Assembly: GCA_013398295.1 (NCBI GenBank) | Contig: VZSF01003934.1 | Span: forward strand, 496,001-560,000 | DNA: 64,000 bases | DNA from: Chionis minor | Taxonomy: Eukaryota > Chordata > Aves > Charadriiformes > Chionididae | Direction of reading: 5' to 3' | The notes under the pieces: generated by a model | The model's input: the letters and a program-made list of their open reading frames with translations, nothing else | What the model was told of the DNA's origin: nothing | Database searches by the model: none | Shown here: positions 1 through 14,400 of the stretch, piece after piece | Layout: each line of letters begins with the position of its first letter | How positions within the stretch are numbered: position 1 is the first letter of the stretch | Position numbers and translations under genes: made by a program

Positions 1-1498
1 ACCCTGAAAGTAACATCCCAAATTGTCAGAGGCTTTTATTTAGAGGAGCAGAGGTGGCGGAGGTCTTCTGCTCTGATAGTTATTTCTTCAAAGCTTTCAT
101 CTGCTGGAGCTTCTGATATGCCTGCAAGCAGACAGGTGCCTTAGGTGTAGCTTTATTTTACATCTCTCTCTGTGATGTTTTTTCTGGGACTAGTTTGGGT
201 CCAGAAATCATCCCCTGACATTCCTTCCACAACTTTGCTCCAAATTCCAATGTACTGTGCTCAAAAGTGTGATTGTGGCTGCCTTTACCAAAAGTTTGTC
301 TGGACAGAGTTTCAGGAAAATGAGGATATATGATAAGGTGCAGCTGGTGAACACAGGCTGGGGGTTATGTTCTTTAGTACCATAACATCTTTTTTTCTGT
401 TATATGGGATGTCCTACCTTCTGCTGCTTCTCCAAACACCCTTGGTAATGGAGAGCTGGCTGAACTTGACTGTGGCCAGCTATGGGCTCTCAGCAACGTG
501 GTATGCTACAAGCTCAGGTAATTTTCCTATGTGTAACCATAAGCTTTTCAAAAACTTGAGCTGCAGTGAACTTCCTAGTACAACTGCATTCCAGCCAAGT
601 AATGAGGTAGGGCTCCTGGTTAATAGCGAAACCATCGAACAAACTTTATTGTCTATCTCAAGCACGGAGGTAAGATCACCCCATTTGAAAATCTTTTAAT
701 ATAGCCCTTGATAAAAGATGGTAGGCAAAAAAGGCAAAAAGGGGGCAGGGAGGTTTAATCCTGAATTTAAAGCAATTTGCAGCTGTCCTTCTCAGAGCTG
801 TCCTTGGCATTTGTTGCCCTGTTGCTTACCTGACTTCTGCAGGCACCGGTCGGCTCCTGAGTGTGTCTGCTGGATGTTCTGAGTGAGCAGATGAAGGCCA
901 GGAGGTATGTTTTGGACAAAGGCTGACTCACAGCTTTTTCTCTGCACAGAGAGCTCCCTGCTAGCTCTCAGAGGCCAGCAAAGGATAACCACAGCATGTC
1001 CAGAACTCATAGTCTGCTTCTGCGAAGTGGCAGAAGGAAGGCAGGATTGTCAGTTCTGTCAGTTCTAGCAGGAACAGACAATGCTGTATGTACTTGTGTA
1101 ACTTTCTAAAACTGAAATCTGGAGTCACTCACTAGACTGGTATGTTTAAGCAAATGTTTACTTTTCTCAAACAGCTCTGTTTCTTGGTGCCCTGAGCATT
1201 TGAGAGGAAAATAGCACAGATTATTTCTCTGTCTGATGTTGCTTTTAATAGACATGTTTTCATACACAGTGAGAGGTTTAACATTTATATTCCCAAAGAC
1301 CCAGGCATCTTTTTGACTGCATGGTGATTATTATATTCTTTTTAGACCCATCTGTTAAGTGGCTGCATCAGCTTATGGGATAGCACAGTCCGTTTACTCA
1401 TTGCTGCTTCTACTCTGCATTGTTTCCTCTGCCTCCATCTCTGCGCAGTGATAGATTAAGTATTCTGACACATCAGCTGTGTTGGCAGGCTAGATATT
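1..1498. other. Non-coding flank, no gene recognised
   Basis: No exon, repeat or RNA gene is recognised here. The longest open frame (367-699, +) has a hydrophobic N-terminus but no family resemblance, and short frames of this size are expected by chance. If synteny follows human 20q13, the next gene to the left would be ZNFX1, but no ZNFX1 coding sequence is visible. Confidence 0.5.
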
Positions 1499-1645
1499 AT
1501 CATAGAATCAGAATTGTTTAGGTTGGATGGGACCTTTAAGATCATCGAGTCCAACCATTAATGTAATACTGCCAAAATCGCCACTAAACCATGTCCCTCA
1601 GCACCATGTCTACCTTGTCTTTTAAATACCTCCAGGGATGGAGGA
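1499..1645 (-). mobile_element. CR1 LINE 3' end (truncated)
   Basis: The + strand reads as the reverse complement of the classic avian CR1 tail. It starts with a 'catagaatca' terminal repeat, followed by a stretch equivalent to 'ggttggatgggacctttaagatc' and 'gagtccaacc', and ends near 'tccagggatggagg'. The copy is 5'-truncated and diverged, as most avian CR1 copies are. It is non-autonomous and has no open reading frame. Confidence 0.85.
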
Positions 1646-4600
1646 TGGATCACGGACAGCAGTGAAGGAAAACTTGGGTTTGTGATCACCCTAGGAAGAT
1701 CCAGATTTCAGGATGCTCAGACCGCCCTGCAGGCATTAAGGGCAAAACTCTGTTTGAAGCAGAGGGTTTCTTTCTCCTGCAGCATCCAGTGTTTTAAAGA
1801 GATGTTTTGCTCCTATAGACTTCTGTTCCTCTTCCACCCTTCTTGCCAGATCCCTTGCATGGTGGGGTGAGGCTGAGTCTCTTGGTTCAGCCCGAGCCTG
1901 TGTTCTGGCGCTGTGGGAACTGCAGGTTTGTGTTGTAGCACCTGGGGTTCCCAGGCTCTCCCCATCCAAGCACTGGGTGCAGGTAGGGCTGAGGCCCTTT
2001 GGCACGGCACCGGCTGTCTTCTGGCAGCCTTCGTCTTGCAGAAAACTGCAGTTTATGCCCCTCTGCCCCCTGCTGTGACTTTTCTTGCTCAGACCACCTG
2101 GCTGTTGCTCAGGTTTAGCTCACTGTGTAGAGGGAGGACTGGTGCTCTCTCAGCAGGGTGAATGGAGAGGGGACAGCGAGAGCTTTGCCTTTCTGCTGTG
2201 GTTCCCAGCATACACCGCCAAAATCTCCCCTTTGCCCTGTGATACCTACCTGAGGCTGGTGCTAAGCCTTCTAGATTGTTCCACAGTAAATTAAATGTTG
2301 GATAAAAGTGCTAGAGATGGTTCTCTTCACGTTTACAAAAACAGGTACTCTGGGGTGTGAGGAAAACCTCTTCACCTGTTTCTCCGCTCAGTGTCAACCT
2401 GAGGCTAGCAAGGACTGGCTGTAGCCCCCACCATAGGCCTACCAGTGACTGAAATTGGCTCAAGTCTTTTATAATGGGATGGGAAACACCTGGCAGCTTG
2501 CAGGTAGTAAGAGTTGTCTTGGTGATGGGCAAAAATATTCTTTGTGCTAGACTGTATTCATGGTGTAAATCACAGCAATTCCATTATATTCCCTAAGATT
2601 GATTTGAGTTCATGGAAATAGGTTCAGGACCATTTTTGTCTGTGTTACCTGAGAATCTGCCTAATATCTTTAGTGTTATATTGAGAAAAATGTCCACTGA
2701 ATAGTCTGCACTTCACTGTGCCTGCTGCTCTGTTTGGTTTTGAATGCTGGTCACCTTGAAGTCTTCCCTCTAGTGCCGAAGATAAGCTTGACTTCCTTAG
2801 TCTTCTCAAAGCAAATATTAAAGCCAGGGGTTGTCATTGTTTCTCTGCTTTGCACAGACTCCCTCGAGTTCATGTAACCTTCCTCAGCAAGGATGTCCAG
2901 GGCCAGAGAGGCTTTTGGAGATGTGGTCTCAGCATTGACTGCATGAAGAAGCAAGGCATGTTCTCCATCTCCGACAGGGCGGCAGGTGTCCTTCCAGCGG
3001 GCTGAGGAGGCTCAGCTGGTGCATGAGGGTGGTGGATAAGCAGATGCAGCCTCACGTGGTGCTGCTTGCCCAGATGGATTCCCCGAAGCCCGTTCCTGAA
3101 AGCCGCTCTCTGAAGGTGGGGTGGTCTGTCAGCACCCAGGGGTGGCCTGGAGTAGCACACAGGTTTTCTGTTCTACACATGCTCACATTTCCCGCTGTGG
3201 GTGGCTGCAATGTCTTCAACAGTCGACTGCTGCTGGTTCAGGACTGCTCTTTAATCGAAAGGGTGGGGCTTGTGCTTTTGATCCTCCTACAGATACTGGA
3301 ATGCTTGAGCATCGGTCCAGGATACAGCCTGGCCTGTAGGCAGCAGCTAAATTCTGGATATCATTTCTCAGCAAGAAGAAATACTAAGCTCTACCTCTGC
3401 CCCAGTTTAGTAGCTTGGAGCACGTGCACTTTCTTTGTGCTGCACAGCTGCAGCAATGGTAGACATTGCCTTACCCCCACTAATTTTCCCAAATCCAGCT
3501 GGAGAGTTTAATGGCCCAATGATGAAAAAAGATGGTTGGTATCTCATGCAAGTTGTTGCAAACCATCTGCAGGGTCAGGGGAGTGTTGCTGTAATTGTTA
3601 CAGGTTACACTGGCTTAGTCTCCATTCATGTCTGCAAGAATTTTGTCTACCAAAAGGAGATAAAAACTTATTTTTTCCCTGAGATATAGCACTCATGGGG
3701 GAAGGTCTGTCTTGAGAGTGAATCCATTTTTCAGTGAATGTGGATCAGGCCTTTGACACCAGCAGTTCAAAGCAGACTTTCCCTTTGAGTATTCACTGTC
3801 ACCGTTTTACAGCAGGATATTTATAGGTGCAATTTTCTTGGAAATCTACAGAGGAGGACTGGAAGCGTCTGAAAAGTTTTATTAGTCAGCAATTTATGTT
3901 GCTGTGGAAACGCCTTAGTAGGGCTTGGGAAAACTGCCTGGAGAAAAAGGTGGTTGCCAAAGGCGCTCGCAGCAATGTGCGTCTCTTGTTAGTTCCCACC
4001 TTACCTAAACCTGTACATCAGGCACATGCTTCACAACAGCTACTGTTGTGTCATAAGGGTGAAGCATATTTTGTGCTTCTAATCATGATTTCCTTCAGTA
4101 AACCCTCTCTGTCACTCCTCTGAGCTGTGACACACTCCCTGCCAGTCTTTCCTCTGATCCTGGATGATATGCTGGGTACCAAAGTGGTGTTGAAGACCTC
4201 GTGAGCAAGATTGCTGGCTGTAAAGGTAAGCAGCAACATCGGTGGGGGCAAGAGGGATGCTGATGAGATCTCACACCTCAAAATGAGTTACAGTGACTTG
4301 GTGAATGTATTTGCACATAAACATGGCTTTTTTTTCTAGCAGAGTTGATCAGGTAGACCTGCTATTATATAGCCCTTTGGCAAGTGGAAGGCTTGGTGAG
4401 GAGGGGTCAGCTTCTGAGTCATCTTGTTAGTTTATAAAGCAGATACAGATCTGCTCCTTGCTGTTCTTTTCCTGCCTTTTTTTTTTTTTTTTCCTGCCCT
4501 GGAGAAAGGTACTTGCAGGACTAGAGCAGAGCAGGGGGAAAGCACAGACGGATTTCCCCAGTGACAGAAATCAGAATCAGGATGGTGTGTGACTGCCAGA

Positions 4601-7600
4601 CTTGTGGCACAGCTGCTGGGTGCAGGGTTCACCATGCTGGGTAGACTGGAAACAACAGGCACCAAGGATGCCACAGCCTGTTGCCTGAGAGGTGTGATGC
4701 AGCCTTTTCCTCCAAGTGGGTGCCTCTCTTACTCTGTGTTGCAGGCTGCTGGAGGTGGCATTGGTGGGTTTTCCCCACTGATATTTTCCTTTTTTTTTAT
4801 TTCTTTCTTTAAACAAACTGGAAAGGTCACAGTCTCCTATGAGTTGCTTTCTCCCTGTCTGAATTGTGACAGGGAATCTGACAAAGGCACCCATCCGTGG
4901 ATGAACTTAATGATTTTTGCTCACACTGAAGAGGAAAGCTTACCCTTATCTGGGTGTTGTCAGATATTCCCTCTGTCTGATGACGGGCGTCTGTCTATCC
5001 ATCACAGCATTGTTGTTCCCCCAACTGTGGCTCAAGAGCTGGGAGAGGGAAGATGCAAGGCTGCAATTTTATTAATTTTTAAAGCGACTTGGTAGGGTCA
5101 CATAGGTCCATGGAAATACAGTTTTGAGAAAGGAAGCAAAAAAGCTCTTAACTTGTTTCTCTGTAATGTGTTAGGATAAAATCCTGGTCCAGCTACTGAA
5201 CAATAGCTGTGAGGTCCGTAGGCAGCTCCGGTCATTCAGCAAATTGCGTTCCTTTACCATCCACAGCACAATTAATCTGACTGGTCAAAAATTGCTAGTG
5301 ATCTCCACAGCGTAGAAAATATGTAGGGACTCATGGCCTCCTGCAGGCAACAGACTAAAGGGCAGATCCTACCAGAAGACCCGGAGACTTGGACTTGGTA
5401 GTCTGCCTGTGTAAACTTGTTGTGAGGTCCCAGGGCAAAAAGAATTCAGAAAAAAAACAAAGAGGAGGTGCAGTTAACCCGTTCTCCCCGAATCTTAGCA
5501 TCCTTCGCTTGTATCACTGTTGAAACTTCCACAGTGACTAATTTTGACTTTTATCAACAAAAGAATGCACCTTCTGATATGAGAATAACAGGAAACTCCT
5601 GTTTTCGTGTAGTTATCCTTACTGATAAGAAATAAAGGACTTTCACATCACAGTCTTCTGAACACGCTGTCCAGAAGCATCTCCATCTGCTGAATTGTTT
5701 TAGACCAAACTTTTTCTACCCTGATCTTTCCCCTAGCCACTAGAGGGTCTTTAATATGCTACTTCCTACCATTACTGTAAGAAAAATACAGCAAATTTCT
5801 TAGCAATAAAAACTAAATTCCATTGGAAATACCTTGGTGGAGTTTTACAGCTTGCTTATATAAAACACACTTTAGCAGCAAAGGGAAAAAATGTTTTCCT
5901 CACACACTTGATTTCTTTATCTTGTTATTTAGAAGATTTTTCTTCATGTTGTATTTTATGGCATCATTTTTCATGGATCTGAGTAGGAGCCTGGGTATTG
6001 AAAAGAGGAATGTGCTTTGACGAGGTAAATTAAGTTCCTCCCAGAGTTCTATAATTCAAATCTGGGTACAGCTGAAATAGTGTTGAAATGGTAAAAAAGT
6101 TAATTTCTAGAGGAGAGGGAAAAAACCCCAAAACAGTGCACCTGATTCCAAGTAAAATAAAGCAAAATCTTTTGCTCTTTGCTTTTACTACATTGCAAAG
6201 TGAAGAGCACCCTGTGCCTCGGTGACTTGGTTTTGCCCAAGGAACACAAATGCTTGACTGGTCAACGCCTTTCTGTGCCCCGACAGCTTCTGCTCTCATT
6301 TAAGAAAAGAAATGTGACCATTTCTGTCATGTAAATTGTATCAATTGAATAAAGCTGTGAAATAGGTGAGGTAGTGTTTCAGGTTCTGTTTATTTTCATC
6401 CCTGCTGTTACTTCATGCTGCTGCCTAGTTGTGCTCAGAAATGCTGGTCACAAGAAGGACCCTCTGTGCTGAGAGTTGAATTCTGTGAGTTTGGGTCAAC
6501 GCTTTGGGTTTTAGCTCTATTTTGCATCATATTCCTGTGCTGCTTCTTAATGTTCTGTGGAGTGTTTAGCTGTCATCTGCAGAGACTGGATTAGTGCAGA
6601 TCAGTGTCCTTGAATCTCTTGGGGAAATAGATGCTTTGTAGATAAGGCCTCTGGGTTCATCACCTAAGTGGTACTTTATTGCAAATAAAAATCCGCTTCT
6701 TTGTAACTTTATTAATTTACAAGGGTCAATTTACTACATTTTCCTGTTAAAACAATGGGAAATGGGTACGTTTCAAGAGGTGCTGTGGGTCCAAGGCTGA
6801 GGGGGGGCCCAGAAACAAGGACTCATTTGTCCTGGGACTAGTCCTACAAATGCTTGGTCAAGTGAAATGACACAGTGATGGTGGGGAACTGCCAGCACCA
6901 ATGAGGCCGCTTTGGTAGATGTGACCCAGCAGGGTCAGGCTGTGCTTACAACACTGAAACAGTAATTTCCATGCCACTTGGTAGGCAGATTGCACCAAAA
7001 ATGTCTGACTCATTGCATCCATGAGATGCGATGCACTCAGATGATCTCAGCAGGCAGAGGCGTGGGTCAGACCAGGAGACTTTCCCTTTGTGGACTCCAG
7101 GAGATCTGCACAGCAGAAATTATACCGAGGTCTGTTCTCTGACCTCTTTGGCTTCTGGACAATCTGACATGTATAAAACAAAGTCAGCGTGACTGTGTGA
7201 TACAGGCAGCACCTGGACCACAGAGATCCAGGCAGCGTAATCAGAAACCAGTTGCTTTTTCTGTTAATGTAGTTACCAGTCAGCTAAAAGCTTGGTAATG
7301 TTGGCAATACTCAACCTGTTTTCCAACCAGGCAATTTAAATTTCTGAAACATACATTGATACTAGGCAAATTGCCTTTCAAATTGCACCAATCTCACTCA
7401 AATACTAATGTGTGTTCAGTTTATTGGAGAGATTTATTTAAAGCCAAGGTTTCTTAGGCTGTGCAATCAACTGGCAACTTAAAACCAGGACCAGTTACAG
7501 TAAGCATATCTGCTTTGTTCTGCAGCTTGTACAGCTCGTTACAGAGCTTGGTTAATCAGGACAGTTATGTCTGTGTGCAGTGCAATATTTCAAGTTCCAT

Positions 7601-10600
7601 AGAGAGAGACACCTCAGTGTCCTGTTTAAGCAGCGCCTGTATCACTTTAGGAGTTGCTTTCATTTGCTTTGCTTTTCTTCCTAACATCTGGGGAGAGATT
7701 TAGCAGAGAGAAAAATGTGTGGCCCGGATGATAACTGCATCAACGGAACTGTACTGAAGACTAATCCCAACTGCTCCTGTGTTGAACAGGGTCCCAGGGG
7801 ACAAGTGGTGCCGTGTCATTCTGGAGCCTGATGCTCCAGCTTGCATGAGACCCATTTGCTATTGCTGACTCGTAAAACAGCTCAACTGACTTGACAATTC
7901 ATTAAGTAAATAAATGGGGTTTTCTTTAGCTGTGGGTGGATTCATTTATTCTGAGTCATATGCTCATAGAAGGACAATATCCATTTTTTATTGTATCTTT
8001 TCGGAAGATGACTGTAAAAAACCTCCCAAAGTGGTGTTTCTCTTAGATTTATCGGTTACAGAAAATGAAGGTGGTCTAGCTGTTTCATCTTAATCTCATA
8101 AATAGCCACTTGTGAAAAAATAAAGGGGACGCAATTCTGGCCTATGCCAAGTTGCAAGTGTTGCCTTGTGACTGAAGAGAAGGAGAAATGGTCGCAGGCT
8201 CTTATATTGAGAACACATTAGCCAAAGTGATAAACTTATGTGAGACAAGGTGATCTGATGGTGAGTGGGAAAAGAGATCTTGTGGGGTGTGAACTGGGCT
8301 GCTGTTTCTGGGATACGGGTGCGCTTTCTTTTGTAGCATCTCTTGCACACTCGGAGATTCCTCATAGGAAGGGAATAAAATGGTCTGTGCTAAAGAAGAC
8401 GGGAAGTTTAATCTTCTAGTCAAGCCACAGGTTCTTTGGAGTGAGGAAAGACCTGCTGGGAGCGGTCCCTGGCTGTTTTATCCATGTCCCTGTTGATCTC
8501 TTCCATCCTTAAACACCATCAGCAAAATCCCGCGGGCTATGGAGGTGGGAAGCACTGAGCCGCAGCCTGGTCAGTGAAGGGAGGGAAGGCTGGTGCTGCC
8601 TGCCGCTCCCAGAGCGGTCTCACAGTGTGCCGCGGGCTGCGGGGGAAGCACTGCTGGAGGAGGATCCAAAGGTACAAGGGCTGGAGGAGGAGGAGGCAGC
8701 CGGCTGTGGAGGCAGCTGGTGGAAGCATGAGATCGGAGCTAGCTCAGGACGAATGTGAAAAGTGAAGCACCACTTTTGATTTAATGTGGGAGAGGGTCAA
8801 TTTTGTAGCTTGCAGTGTTGAGAGAGGATTTAAAGCATTGTGTTCCTTCTGCTAGTGAGTGTGGCTTGTCCAGGGGTTATGCTGTATTTAAAAGATTCCC
8901 AGTAATGTTTAGGTGAGTCAGGTGTCACTTCGGCCCTTCACAGACTAGGGGAAAATTCCAGGTTTGACTTGGATGCAAACCTGTTCAAGGCTTTTCTTCT
9001 GCTTAGGGTTATCTTAGGGAATAGGGGTTACCTTGTTTATAGGGTCCCCTCTCATGGATCACACTCTCACAAATTGCTCCTTTATTTTCTCTTAGGAAAA
9101 GAAAAAGAAAACTAGTCCAAGCACCGAAAGTACCAGGTTCAGAAAAGTTGGCTGGTTTCCTTCCATTTTCTTTGGGAAAGCAAAAAGCCCAGAGAGAAAA
9201 CCACTAAAAGCTTTTTATTAAAGTATTTATCTTTCCTGTTTTCTAAATAAGACTTCTGGCCACTTTGAACCTTCTCCAGCTTTCATTAAAGATAATAGCT
9301 TTTTAATGACAACGGATTTGTTTCCTTTATGCCCTGGGGTGAGTCATAGCCCTGCTTGCTATGGAGAGGCAATATGTGATGGGGTTGTGCAGTGGCTTTT
9401 GGCAGGAGAAGGCTGACACCAGTGTTCTCTGAGAGGAGTGGGATTTCCCTGCTTCTTTTCTGCCTGACTTCCCCCCCATGGTCTTATAATGCAGCATTAT
9501 ATCTGACAGAGAAGGCACAATAAGCTGATCACATTTCCCAAGTGTCTGGAGTTTGCTGGAGGCACCAGCTTTGCTGTGTCGAGGTGAAGACTTTATCAAG
9601 GGTGAATGGTTTTGGGGTTTAAATCCAAGAAGGTGTTTGCTCAGCCATAACTGCTCTGCTGTACTGTGGATTCTCTCGGTAGTACAGTGGGAGTCTATGT
9701 TTTGGGGACAAAACTGCTGAGCCGAAAAACAGCAGATGCTTTGGACCTAGCTGGTCCTACCGTAGGGCTCTGGAGAAGACTGCTGCTCTCTGATAGTGCC
9801 CTCTAGGCACTCCGTATGGGAAGCAGATGCGGTTCTCCTCTTTGCAGCCAGCTGAGGGTGCGTTTTGCAAGAGTGGCAAAAGCAAGTCTGGAGAGGTGTG
9901 CAGCAGTTGCTGGCTTGCTGAGCACATGCAGAAAAGTCCAGGTCTAACAAGAAGGGCTTGTGTTGGTTTTTTTTTCTGGATGAGATGCTTTTTGGTCCCT
10001 CGGTCAATAGCCCTGTTCAGGTGTGCTGGCCAAAACTCCCTTCATTGCTAATGAGATCCCATCCCTTTTGCAGAGTATAGGACTGTTATCTGGGTGGGCT
10101 TTGTTTGCAGTTGGAGTTTAGAACTCTTTGGTTCAATGTTCTTCTCTGCTTTGTCAAAAGACGGAAGAATCTCAAACGCATGGGCTTGTAATCTGATTTT
10201 TCTTCAGATTGTCTTCAGGAAAATATTGCTTGGTATAAACTCTTCTCCCATGTCTCTGTGTGCTGAAAACAAGCAGGTGTGCACAGAAGGGCAATGCTGT
10301 TTAAAGGTCTTTACACTTCTATTAAGATCTCAAAGGACACCACAAAGGAGAGAATCGTGGTGCAGAGTTTGAAACTCCTCCAAGTAAAGCAGCATTAGGA
10401 TCCCTGCAGATGTATTCTTTGCTTACTGGTCTTGATAAAAGAAAATACCACCTGAATCTTTTCTCAAATAAGCCTCTTTTAAGACTCAATGCTCGGTCCT
10501 CCTCCCTTTCCTGACCCCCCAACACTTTTTTAATTACGGCTTTCTGCACAGGGTGCCTGGGGTAAGCAGGGAGACAGGCATTTTAAGAGAGCAGGAGTGA

Positions 10601-11040
10601 AAGTAAATCAGCCGGCTGCTCTAGTTCTTACTATTAGTATTTTGAGTTTGTGAATGAAAGGGAAAAAGCTAATTCTTGCATTGTGATATTTTCACACATG
10701 AGACTCTTCTCTTTTTCTTAGCGCTAAGGCCTTGTTATCTCTCTGTGTGAATTTGTTTCTGACTTGGCCTTAAGTGTGTGAATTCACACTGTGAGTGGGG
10801 TGAGTGGGAAAGCAAGGCCACTTCCACAGCAGTGATTTCTGTTGTTGTCAAGGGTTAGCTGGCCTAAAGAAGGACGAGAGAGAGGCAGGACCTGTGAGGT
10901 GAGGAAGTGAGGAGTTAGATATTAGAAATGCAACTATGGCAGTCTGGGACAGTGGCACCTCTCCCCAGCTCTCACCGCCGGCCAGACAGACCCCCTGGCA
11001 GGGTGGTTCTTCAGCCTGCAGGAGAGATGATTAAGGGATG
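1646..11040. other. Non-coding DNA, no gene recognised
   Basis: About 9.4 kb with no recognisable exon. Open frames such as 3023-3511 (+) and 4589-5095 (+) have no family motifs. A small GC-richer patch at about 8520-8720 contains GGA-repeat sequence. Short poly-T tracts occur, for example near 4478-4492. Nothing else could be supported. Confidence 0.5.
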
Positions 11041-11456
11041 ATTCAATGGAGATCTATAAAATCCTGAGTGGCTTTGAGAAAGTAAATGAGAATGGATTGT
11101 TTCCTGTCTCTTCCAATACAAGAACTAGGGATTCAAATTAAATTAGCTGATGGTAGGTTCAAAACAACCTCGTGCCCTGTCTAGTGTGGCATACTGCTAT
11201 GAGAGACTGTGGGTGCTTAAAGTTTACATGGGCCCAGAATGAAATGGGAAAGAATTTGTATAAGACACAGACTGAGGCATAGGCACCACCTATTGGGAAA
11301 TCCTGGAGGTGAAACTACCAGAAAGTGAGAGCGCATTCTGAGGAAATGCCACTATATGTTCAACTTATCTTATGTTCCCTCCTAGGCATCTGCTATTAAC
11401 CACTGTTGAAGATGGGTACTGAGGGATACAGCTCTTTATTTTGATCCAGTGCAGCT
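11041..11456 (+). mobile_element. Old CR1-type LINE 3' fragment
   Basis: The segment reads 'gagatctataaaatcctgag', then 'gagaaagtaaatgag', then 'tcttccaatacaagaact'. This matches the C-terminal reverse-transcriptase coding end of ancient CR1 lineages. Translated with frame breaks it gives fragments such as YKILSG, EKVNENG and SNTRTRD. The end, 'actgttgaagatgggtactg' followed by 'ttgatccagtgcagc', resembles the 3' UTR of that lineage. The copy is diverged and broken, so it is much older than the two younger CR1 copies in the window. The boundaries are approximate. Confidence 0.65.
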
Positions 11457-14400
11457 TTTCTAGTGAATGAATAAACACTCAGCTTTTTATCAGCAGCAGT
11501 CTGAGCTCAAATCCCAGCTTCTGCTCCGGTATGGTTAGGTCAGCTCTCAGAAGGAGTGAGAGGGCACTGCACTACCTTGTGCAAAGGACATCTTTGACCT
11601 GCCTGCGGAAAGCGTTGTGTGCACTGGGCTCGTTTGCTGGGAGCTGGGGCTGGCAGGACTCGGACAGGAGAATCCTCAGGGCCTAGGATGGGATGAGGGC
11701 TGAAACGCTTCAGAGATTTTCTACTGCCAGGGCATGGGGAAGGGAGTTAAACCGTTGAATGAAACGAACTGTAAAACCTCAGGTGAATGGCTTCAATGCA
11801 CTAGCCAGGCAGGGTGAATCCTCAGAGACAGCCTTTCTCGCATGTGTTCCCTGCTTTTCCTGAGCTGAAGGCTGGTTTTTTTCTTATCTGCTGCACAGAG
11901 GGAAGGATCTGGGATGGGAAAACATTCAGCAAACTACAGAATCTCAGAGAAGTGCTGTGAGCACAAAACCACAGCAGTTGTTTTGGCCTTGGCGTGAGGC
12001 CAGCTTGCCCCTGTTCTGCCTGATCAGTCAGGCACAAGCGTCACGGGCAGCATGAAAGGGAGAGGCGGTTAAGAATAGCGTGGGGCAGTTCAGTCTCTCC
12101 TTGGATTCATGTTGGTGGTCCTCTCCTCTGCCGCACTTTGTCTCCAGTGCAGGCAGCCAGGGTGTAAGAGCAAACGCTGCCAAAGCAGCAGCCTGACTGG
12201 AGTAAGAGGAAATGTAGGGCTTGTGTCCGAGTTATAAATACTGTTGAAAATGAAACAGCCCCCTTGAGCGGATGCTGAAGCATCATTTCACGAAGGGGCA
12301 TATCCTCAGAAACAGGATGATGGGACAGGAATAAAAAGATGAAAGGTTTTTACATAATTATGAGTTAGGAACTCAGCTTCCAAAGGGTGGAGAGGTGACA
12401 AGAGTTGGCTTCCAGTTTTGAGCTGTACAAGTGTTACCTGTGGTTAGAGCAAAGTCCTTGATTACCAACTATCCCAAAAGGTCTCAGCCTCTTGCTGGGT
12501 TTCCTGGTTTGGGAGTTTTGCTGCTTCTGTCCGATTAGTTAGTTGTAGGAAGCTTGATCATTTGCCTCTGCTTTTCTTTGAAAACATTAAAGTTTCTGAG
12601 GGTTTCTCTGCTTCCCCGCTGTTATTTAAAAGCTGAGAACAAAGTTGCTATGTGCAACTGGAATTCCTCCTGTGCCCCTCTATGCCCAGCAGGACATGGT
12701 CTGTTTAAGACCATGGGTGCTAAAACTCTCACCAGCAAAGCCTGGAAAAGTGTGGCCTTGCCTGCTCTGGGTATGAGATAGGAAAGGCAGCAGACCACAG
12801 AATAGACTCTGCTGCAGAAATTGCTTTTCAAGTTAGTACCTGTTCACAGCAGCAAATGTGTAGGTGGAAACACTGGCCTTTGCCTTCTTTTGGACAAGCA
12901 TTGTTGCCATTGCTGTTGATTTGCGTCATGTTCTGGAAAGCCTGTGTGAACTGGTGGTGCTTCTTGCTGAAATATAATGAAGAAACAGAGCATCCCTTGT
13001 GATAGCCCTGGAGAAGGGTTTGAATGAGCTGGCAGCCAGCTCTCCTGTGGCCTTCGCATATCTGTAGAAATCAGCTCCAAGAAATCAGATCACTTGGTTG
13101 GCTGCTTTCCTTCTATGCTTTTACAGACTTGGCTGTGACAATGGAAAGTAAAATCAGATGCTTTAAACCAGAAACATTTTTTTTTTTTTAAATTCTCCAT
13201 ACTTGATAGCTCTGCTAGTTTCCTTATTGCTGGAATGCACAAGAATCCAAGTCCAGCACAAGGGACATAAAGTGCAAGGGGCTGCACAAACACAGAACAA
13301 AGAAAATACTGCTATCCTAATGCATTTGTAATGTACATATAAATTATCAGGTGATAGGGGCATAGAGGCAAGAGGCCAAACACTTGGGAATAGGGTAAAT
13401 GCTGTTCAAAAACCTGGTAAATCCTACCCAGGCTACATAATAATTTTTTTTTTCTTTTTTGTGTGTGAAAGTTATGGCAAAATAATGTTTAAGTAGGGGC
13501 TGCTATTGGACAGCGTTCCCCATTCCACAGATGGGTGGATCAGCGTGTGGTGCAGGCAAGGACACTGATTAACTATCTGGAATGAAAGTGAGAGTAAGCT
13601 TCCCTTTGTCACTTGGAAGGGACATTCCATTTGCAACTTCCTCCCGCCCCTCAGAGTTAATGAAGGGAGCGGGAGGGCCTCTGGGAACTGGGTCAGTGGC
13701 AGCTCCAGAACAGTGCAACTTAATTAAGTGAAGGAAAATGAGCGAGAGGGCAGGAACCCCGCATTGCCAGCCAGGAAAGCAGCTGGCTGGGAACAAGCAG
13801 ATAAAGCTGCATTTCCACCTGCCCCACTGAGCTGCCTCTTGATGTCCCCTGTAGGCTGGAAGGCACAATGTCCCCTGCCACGGGCAGCCCTGCAAGCTGT
13901 TCTGCTCCTGAACCCCTCCTTGTAAGGTGCACTAGCCACATTTCCTTTCTGAAAAGCGCACTTGCTTGGCTCCAATATTCCTCATAGGGCCAACAGTCCC
14001 AGTTTTGGACTCGGCAACTGACTTGGAAGAAAACTGTTTCTGGGCTTAGGCTGTGTTTTCCTTGGTTTCTTTAACATTACCATCTTTGGAGCGTGTCAGG
14101 GGAAAAAAAACCCCAAACCCTAAAAAATCCTCTAGGGCTATGTCAAACCAGAACAAGGGGGAACTTCTGCTTTCAAACAGGGGATGGGAGACGAGCAACA
14201 AAGTTTGCTCCCAAGAACTTTTAGGCGGAGGGGGAGACTGAGTGTAAACCCTACTGGGATGTCTGGACCCGGATCCAATCTTCCTGACAGCACAGGGTCA
14301 GTCAAAATTTCAGTCTTTATGTTGACACGTTGCTTTCTAAAGCTAATCTTCATTCAGTTAGTTTTCTGTGTCTCAGAATAACATGAATGTGTTCCTCCTA

